Shown here: positions 60,079-64,000 of the stretch, piece after piece
Position numbering within the stretch: position 1 is the first letter of the stretch
How the letters are laid out: every line of letters begins with the position of its first letter
IMG/VR virus record: IMGVR_UViG_3300020704_000001
Span: 1-64,000 of that record
Length of the DNA: 64,000 nt
Direction: 5' to 3' (one strand)
Source of the DNA: a virus
Notes under the pieces: model-generated
What the model saw: the letters and a program-made list of their open reading frames with translations, nothing else
Databases searched by the model: none
Told to the model about the DNA's origin: nothing
Program-made: the position numbers and the translations under genes

Positions 60079-61419
60079 TTAAAAGAAAGAATCAAAAGTA
60101 ACAATTTCTTCTTCAATAAAATGATCTTTCCATAATTTATCAGCAACCCTTTTTACTTCAGGATTCTCTTTTCCAACAAGGGGTTGTTCATATTCTCCGC
60201 TATTATTACCTCCAAATGCAAGATTAATGAATTGTGAAGCAATAGTTTTTCTATCAAACGATAAAAGTTTCTTTTGATTGTTTTTAATAATTTTAAGATA
60301 ATCTTTTTCATTAATATTAAAATATTGATTGATAAGATCACCAAACTCTTTTGGTGTTGCATCATGAGGAATCATTAAATAATTTTCGTTTGGTTTAAAT
60401 ACTTCACCAATACCTTTTTCGTTGTCTGAAACTCCAAAATTTCTAGCAATAGGGACAACACCATTAAGCATAGAATCAACAATTACTCTATTAAAATGTT
60501 CTCCATAATTCATAGACCAACTAGGATCTAATAAAAATTTACATGTATCAAGAATTTCGTCACGCTTATTTTCGGTAATAAATCCAATATATGAGAATTT
60601 TCCTGAATTTGCAGCATTGTCCCAAATTGGCATATTTAATCTATCACTACCAGCATTTGGATCTAATTGTTTTGTACAATGATATTCTGGCTTACACTTA
60701 TCAACGGAAGTCATATAATTCCTTTCAATCCCATCACCAGCTACAATAACATATCCATCAATATAGGGAACTGCTGCAATTAAATCATCAACCCTTTTCC
60801 ACCGCTTAAATGTTTGTAAAGATAAAATTTTATCTTCTTTTAAAGCAAAAGATGGTATTTTCTGTTTTGATAAATCTTGAGGATTTAAAATTAAATTTCT
60901 TGGAACAGTTAAAAAATTAGCTGATTTTACTGCTGATGGGTGAACACAAGCAAGACCTGAAAATTTATGTTGAAATTTATATATCCAAGAATAATTCTTA
61001 ATAAGATTTCCGTCATGAATAACAACAATTTGTTTTGCTGTTACATCTTCAATCATTGGAGTCCAATCAAGAAAGTGTTCTGTTTCTGAATTTTTAAACC
61101 CAAAAATAGATTGCCAAATAACCAAATCATGTTTATTTGCATCTTCCACAAATCTAGAAATTTCATTAGTGTTCTTTAAAGCATAATACGGACAAATCCA
61201 ACCCTTTCCTTGATGGACTGGATATCCAGTCCCCACACCAATCTCATATCCTTCTTTTAAAGAATAATCAAGATCTCCTTTCTGAGGAGTTTTTGTTGGT
61301 TTCACAAATGCAAATGTCACATCATGACCAAGTTCTTTTAATCCAGCACATAACTGCTCATTATGATTAATAATTCCACCAAAATTATTAAACACATGCA
61401 TAACTACAAATATTTTCAT
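60079..61419 (-). CDS. GT-B glycosyltransferase (family 4-like), next to a TET/JBP dioxygenase
   Basis: This 446-residue protein has an N-terminal Rossmann half that begins MKIFVVMHVFNNFGGIINHN and a C-terminal half with LSLQTFKRWKRVDDLIAAVP, YVIVAGDG, SYIGFITENKRDEILDTCKF, and LLDPSWSMNYGEHFNRVIVD. The last corresponds to the GT4 donor-site loop with acidic residues (E-x7-E type). It would transfer a sugar from a nucleotide sugar, and the acceptor is not visible in the sequence. The gene starts 12 bases after the dioxygenase, with GAGGCGAG upstream, so the two form an operon. That pairing suggests a DNA base as the acceptor. Capsid or tail glycosylation is the alternative. Confidence 0.78.
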   Translation of the reverse strand: MKIFVVMHVFNNFGGIINHNEQLCAGLKELGHDVTFAFVKPTKTPQKGDLDYSLKEGYEIGVGTGYPVHQGKGWICPYYALKNTNEISRFVEDANKHDLVIWQSIFGFKNSETEHFLDWTPMIEDVTAKQIVVIHDGNLIKNYSWIYKFQHKFSGLACVHPSAVKSANFLTVPRNLILNPQDLSKQKIPSFALKEDKILSLQTFKRWKRVDDLIAAVPYIDGYVIVAGDGIERNYMTSVDKCKPEYHCTKQLDPNAGSDRLNMPIWDNAANSGKFSYIGFITENKRDEILDTCKFLLDPSWSMNYGEHFNRVIVDSMLNGVVPIARNFGVSDNEKGIGEVFKPNENYLMIPHDATPKEFGDLINQYFNINEKDYLKIIKNNQKKLLSFDRKTIASQFINLAFGGNNSGEYEQPLVGKENPEVKRVADKLWKDHFIEEEIVTFDSFF

Positions 61420-61431
61420 TTAATTCTCGCC

Positions 61432-62850
61432 TCAGAAGAAATCTTCAATACCATTTAATTCAAATGATTTTTTTAACCATGGATGATGTTTTTCTAACCA
61501 TTCATCACCTTGATCGCCTTTGGATTTTAAATAATCATACCACTCTTTTGCTCTAGCATAATCGTGATGTTTGTCTTCAGAGTCAGCCCACATTCCTGGA
61601 CTTATTCCATTCCAACGGTTTCTTTGTTCTGGATGATCTTTGTTTAATCTTCTTGATTCAACAAATATTCTTCTTTCTTGTTCATACTCAAAAGAACCTA
61701 ATTCAGCCATAGATTCATGAGTAAATGCAATTATTGATAATCTTTCTGCATCAGGATCCTCAAGAACAATTGGTGTATTTCCATGTAAACCAACAGTATT
61801 TAAAACTAATAATAAATCTCTTGGTCTAACATTTACAGCATAACCAATTTCAGGGAATGTTAGATAACCACCAGAAAACTTATCATTATTGCTCATGACA
61901 CATAAATTTGCCATCCCTAATTCCATATTCTTGGCGTCATGATGTGCTGCAGTTCTAAAATTACGATTCACAGTTACTGTTGTAAATGGAGTTCCTGGAA
62001 CTCGAAATTTAGAATCAATTTTTTCTGCTACTTCCATTTGATTACTAAATCTCCATGGAAGTAATTCTTTAAATCCTTTAGATAAGGATTGTAAAAATGG
62101 ATATGCTAATGCAAATTCTTCTGGATTATCTCTGGTATAAGATGTTGCTCTACCATATGGAATTCTTGGATATCTTGAATACCAACCAGAAATGCCACTA
62201 TTAACAACATTAGCATAAGTTGTATCGCTAATATAATTATCTAAAATATCTTGTGCTTTCTTTTTTGCAATATCTACCTCTTCGTCACACAATGAATTTG
62301 CAAAATCATCAAATATAAAATTATTTGCTTTGATTTTTTCGGTCAACCAAACAACACCCCTACTCTCATCAGATTTTAATGTTTTATATTTCTCTCTAAT
62401 TATATTAATTTCTTTTCTTGGATTTCTTTCTCCAAAAATATCAGAAATATTATTTTTTAAAAAATGTTCAAGAATATCGAATTGCTCATCTGTAACCCAT
62501 TCTCTTCCGCCACATGTACCTGTTCTTGGTCCACCAGCAATACCTCTATTTTGAGTTTCAACTGCTGCTTCTCGTAATCCAGCATAAGCTGAATCAGCTT
62601 CTTCTTGTGTAAAGAAGTTTTTACGGAATTTAAAAACAATATTTTTTTCGTTCAACCCCTTTCCACAATGCCCACAATCCATATTTTTTTCACAATTTTC
62701 TTCAGCTGTGAAATCAGCACAATCTGGTGGTAAATATATATCACAATCTTCTTCTATCAATGTATGATAATGTGAATCATCTAACCATTGACCTATTAAA
62801 TCTGGTCTTGGTATAACTTCTTCAGGTTTTAATACAATTACTTTTGTCAT
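61432..62850 (-). CDS. TET/JBP-like 2-oxoglutarate/Fe(II) dioxygenase
   Basis: This 472-residue protein contains a TET/JBP-type double-stranded beta-helix. ISGWYSRYPRIPYGRATSYT (about 220-239) and PFTTVTVNRNFRTAAHHDAK (288-307) carry the H-x-D iron motif (H303 or H304, D305). GGYLTFPEIGYAV (328-339) and RPRDLLLVLNTVGLHGN follow with the distal His H356 and the 2-oxoglutarate Arg R370 in AERLSIIAF. Phage enzymes of this family oxidise 5-methylcytosine. JBP enzymes hydroxylate thymine. A Cys-rich segment (residues 53-63, CEKNMDCGHCG) at the N-terminus may bind zinc. AGGATC is upstream. No cytosine methyltransferase lies in this window, so the substrate base is open. Confidence 0.8.
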   Translation of the reverse strand: MTKVIVLKPEEVIPRPDLIGQWLDDSHYHTLIEEDCDIYLPPDCADFTAEENCEKNMDCGHCGKGLNEKNIVFKFRKNFFTQEEADSAYAGLREAAVETQNRGIAGGPRTGTCGGREWVTDEQFDILEHFLKNNISDIFGERNPRKEINIIREKYKTLKSDESRGVVWLTEKIKANNFIFDDFANSLCDEEVDIAKKKAQDILDNYISDTTYANVVNSGISGWYSRYPRIPYGRATSYTRDNPEEFALAYPFLQSLSKGFKELLPWRFSNQMEVAEKIDSKFRVPGTPFTTVTVNRNFRTAAHHDAKNMELGMANLCVMSNNDKFSGGYLTFPEIGYAVNVRPRDLLLVLNTVGLHGNTPIVLEDPDAERLSIIAFTHESMAELGSFEYEQERRIFVESRRLNKDHPEQRNRWNGISPGMWADSEDKHHDYARAKEWYDYLKSKGDQGDEWLEKHHPWLKKSFELNGIEDFF

Positions 62851-62931
62851 TTTTTGATCCTATTAATATTAATACTCATAGTTTACTATACTTTTTAAAT
62901 AAAGTAAAGCGCTTTTTGTTATTTAGAAAAA

Positions 62932-62939
62932 TATAAATA
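62932..62939 (+). promoter_or_regulatory. T4-type late promoter box
   Basis: An exact TATAAATA lies 26 bases before the tube-like gene at 62965, preceded by an A-rich stretch. Confidence 0.68.
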
Positions 62940-62964
62940 TAGTAATAAAACAAAGGAACTTAAA

Positions 62965-63495
62965 ATGGCTGCACAAGACTTTTCTCCATGTGATCAAGAT
63001 ATTTTGCAATCTGCAAAATTTATCTTTACTATTCCTAGATTAACCTCTACACAATTCTTTTGTCAGGCAGCAAATATTCCTGGAATATCAACACATGCAA
63101 AATATCAAACTACTACATTTTTAGACCTAGCAATTCCAGGCGATAAAATAATTTTTGAGGATTTAAATATAGAATTTTTGTTAGATGAGGAATTGCAGTC
63201 ATGGATTGGAATAAGTGAATGGATGCGGGGTATTGCGTTTCCTGAAAATTTTGATCAATATATAAATTTAAGGCATCAATCAAAATATAGTGAACGAGTA
63301 GAATTCCCTCAATATGCTGATGCAGAATTGGTTGTTTTATCTTCATCAAATCAACCAACAGTAAAAGTATATTTTAAAGATTTATTTCCTATTTCTTTAT
63401 CTGCGATAGACTTTGATATAAGATTGAGTTCTGAAAAAGTAATGACAGCATCTGCGTCCTTTAAATATAAAAGGTATGATGTAGAAATATTGTAG
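62965..63495 (+). CDS. Tail-tube-like structural protein (176 aa)
   Basis: FIFTIPRLTSTQFFCQAANI, PGISTHAKYQTTTFLDLAIP, GDKIIFEDLNIEFLLDEELQ, WMRGIAFPENFDQY and FKDLFPISLSAIDFDIRLSS form the gp19-like fold common to tube-related proteins of marine T4-like phages. It differs from gp19 (54207) and from the protein at 18153, so the phage has three tube-like proteins. A role at the tube end or baseplate junction (T4 gp3 or gp54) is possible. The exact counterpart is not certain. Confidence 0.7.
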   Translation: MAAQDFSPCDQDILQSAKFIFTIPRLTSTQFFCQAANIPGISTHAKYQTTTFLDLAIPGDKIIFEDLNIEFLLDEELQSWIGISEWMRGIAFPENFDQYINLRHQSKYSERVEFPQYADAELVVLSSSNQPTVKVYFKDLFPISLSAIDFDIRLSSEKVMTASASFKYKRYDVEIL

Positions 63496-63528
63496 TACCT
63501 ATATAAATTTATTTGAGAATTAATTATT

Positions 63529-63969
63529 ATGCTAAAACTTGATCAAATCATTGAGGAATGGAAATCTGATTGTAAAATAGATGAAACAGACCCTCAACAC
63601 GAACTAATAAAAACCCCATTGCTCCATGCAAAATATATTGAAATATTGTCTCAACAAAGACTAGCATCACATAAAATGAAATTTAACCACTCAAAAATGA
63701 AAAAAATCAGAAGGGAATATTATTTTGGGAATTTAGACAAAGAAACCCTTGATGAATATGGGTGGGAGCAGTTTGATCTTAGGATTGGAACTAAAGGTAA
63801 TGTAGATTACTACTTAGATTCAGACGAGAATTTAATAAGACTTCTTGAAAAAAAAGCTTATTATGATGAATGTGTATCAATATGCGAATCAATTCTAAAA
63901 GAATTGTCTGCTCGTACTTGGCAACTCAGGGAATTTATGCAATATAACAAATTTTTGGCTGGTGGATAA
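63529..63969 (+). CDS. uvsY: Recombination mediator (T4 UvsY)
   Basis: This is a 146-residue protein (T4 UvsY is 137). The start LKLDQIIEEWKSDCKIDETD with HAKYIEILSQQRLASHKMKF and the C-terminal CESILKELSARTWQLREFMQ follow UvsY. It loads the UvsX recombinase onto gp32-coated DNA. Its stop overlaps the start of the next gene (TAATG), which fits the usual uvsY-uvsW order. Confidence 0.9.
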   Translation: MLKLDQIIEEWKSDCKIDETDPQHELIKTPLLHAKYIEILSQQRLASHKMKFNHSKMKKIRREYYFGNLDKETLDEYGWEQFDLRIGTKGNVDYYLDSDENLIRLLEKKAYYDECVSICESILKELSARTWQLREFMQYNKFLAGG

Positions 63970-64000
63970 TGATAGAAGTACATAAAATAAACGAATCCTT
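63969..64000 (+). CDS. uvsW: Start of a gene cut by the window edge, probably uvsW
   Basis: The ATG overlaps the uvsY stop and opens with MIEVHKINES. Cyanophage UvsW helicases start similarly, and uvsW follows uvsY in T4-like genomes. Only ten codons are visible, so the identity rests mainly on gene order. Confidence 0.45.
   Translation, partial: MIEVHKINES

Overview
The window is a 64 kb piece of a T4-like (Straboviridae/cyanophage-type) contractile-tailed phage genome. It is strongly AT-rich and densely coded on both strands. It carries recognisable T4 orthologues for DNA metabolism (39+60, 52, rnh, 33, 59, 32, uvsY, start of uvsW), baseplate and tail (2, 4, 5, 6, 8, 18, 19, 25, 26, 48, 53), neck (13, 14, 15), terminase (16, 17) and head (20, 21, 22, 23). 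Several traits fit the cyanophage/pelagiphage branch better than the enterobacterial one: a DUF4815 structural protein, small FmdB-like and WYL_2-like genes, a gp32 without zinc cysteines, a DUF6433-type gene, a PhoH gene and GxGY-rich baseplate proteins. The host cannot be read from the sequence. An aquatic, AT-rich bacterium is likely.

Layout. 1-421: minus-strand remains of a broken nucleotidyltransferase gene. 422-2127: two minus-strand structural genes. 2229-2843: small plus-strand genes (holin-like, lipoprotein-like), closed by a terminator. 2875-9174: minus-strand early/replication block (RNase H, both topoisomerase II subunits, small genes) with three consensus sigma70-type promoters. 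9175-9858: a gene-free segment with its own minus-strand promoter and a chain of stable hairpins, best explained as a structured noncoding RNA of about 500 nt. 9859-14764: a minus-strand small gene, then PhoH, a PD-(D/E)XK nuclease, a SleB-type wall hydrolase, gp33, gp59 and gp32. 14802-19960: minus-strand tail block (tape measure with a glucosaminidase domain, gp26, tube-like protein, gp2, gp4). 20022-60021: a long plus-strand late region running from baseplate through fibers, neck, terminase, sheath, tube, portal and scaffold to the major capsid protein. 60079-62850: a minus-strand pair, a GT-B glycosyltransferase and a TET/JBP-like dioxygenase. 62965-64000: a tube-like protein, uvsY and the start of uvsW.

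How it works together. Early transcription probably uses host-type promoters (TTGACT/A, about 17 nt, TATAAT), several of which share a longer TGCTTGACT element. Late transcription uses T4-type TATAAATA boxes, found before the broken gene, SleB, gp4/gp48 (a divergent pair), gp18, gp22, the small Cys-motif gene and the tube-like gene. gp33 is present as the late co-activator.

Points that most deserve attention: (1) a slippery T TTT TTC heptamer at the end of gp26 leads by -1 frameshift into a conserved-looking 61-residue extension that has no start codon, directly before the tape measure; (2) the dioxygenase/glycosyltransferase pair, which suggests a hypermodified base in the phage DNA; (3) the structured RNA locus; (4) a recently duplicated tail-fiber segment with an in-frame gene remnant; (5) two peptide modules spread over several baseplate and neck proteins.
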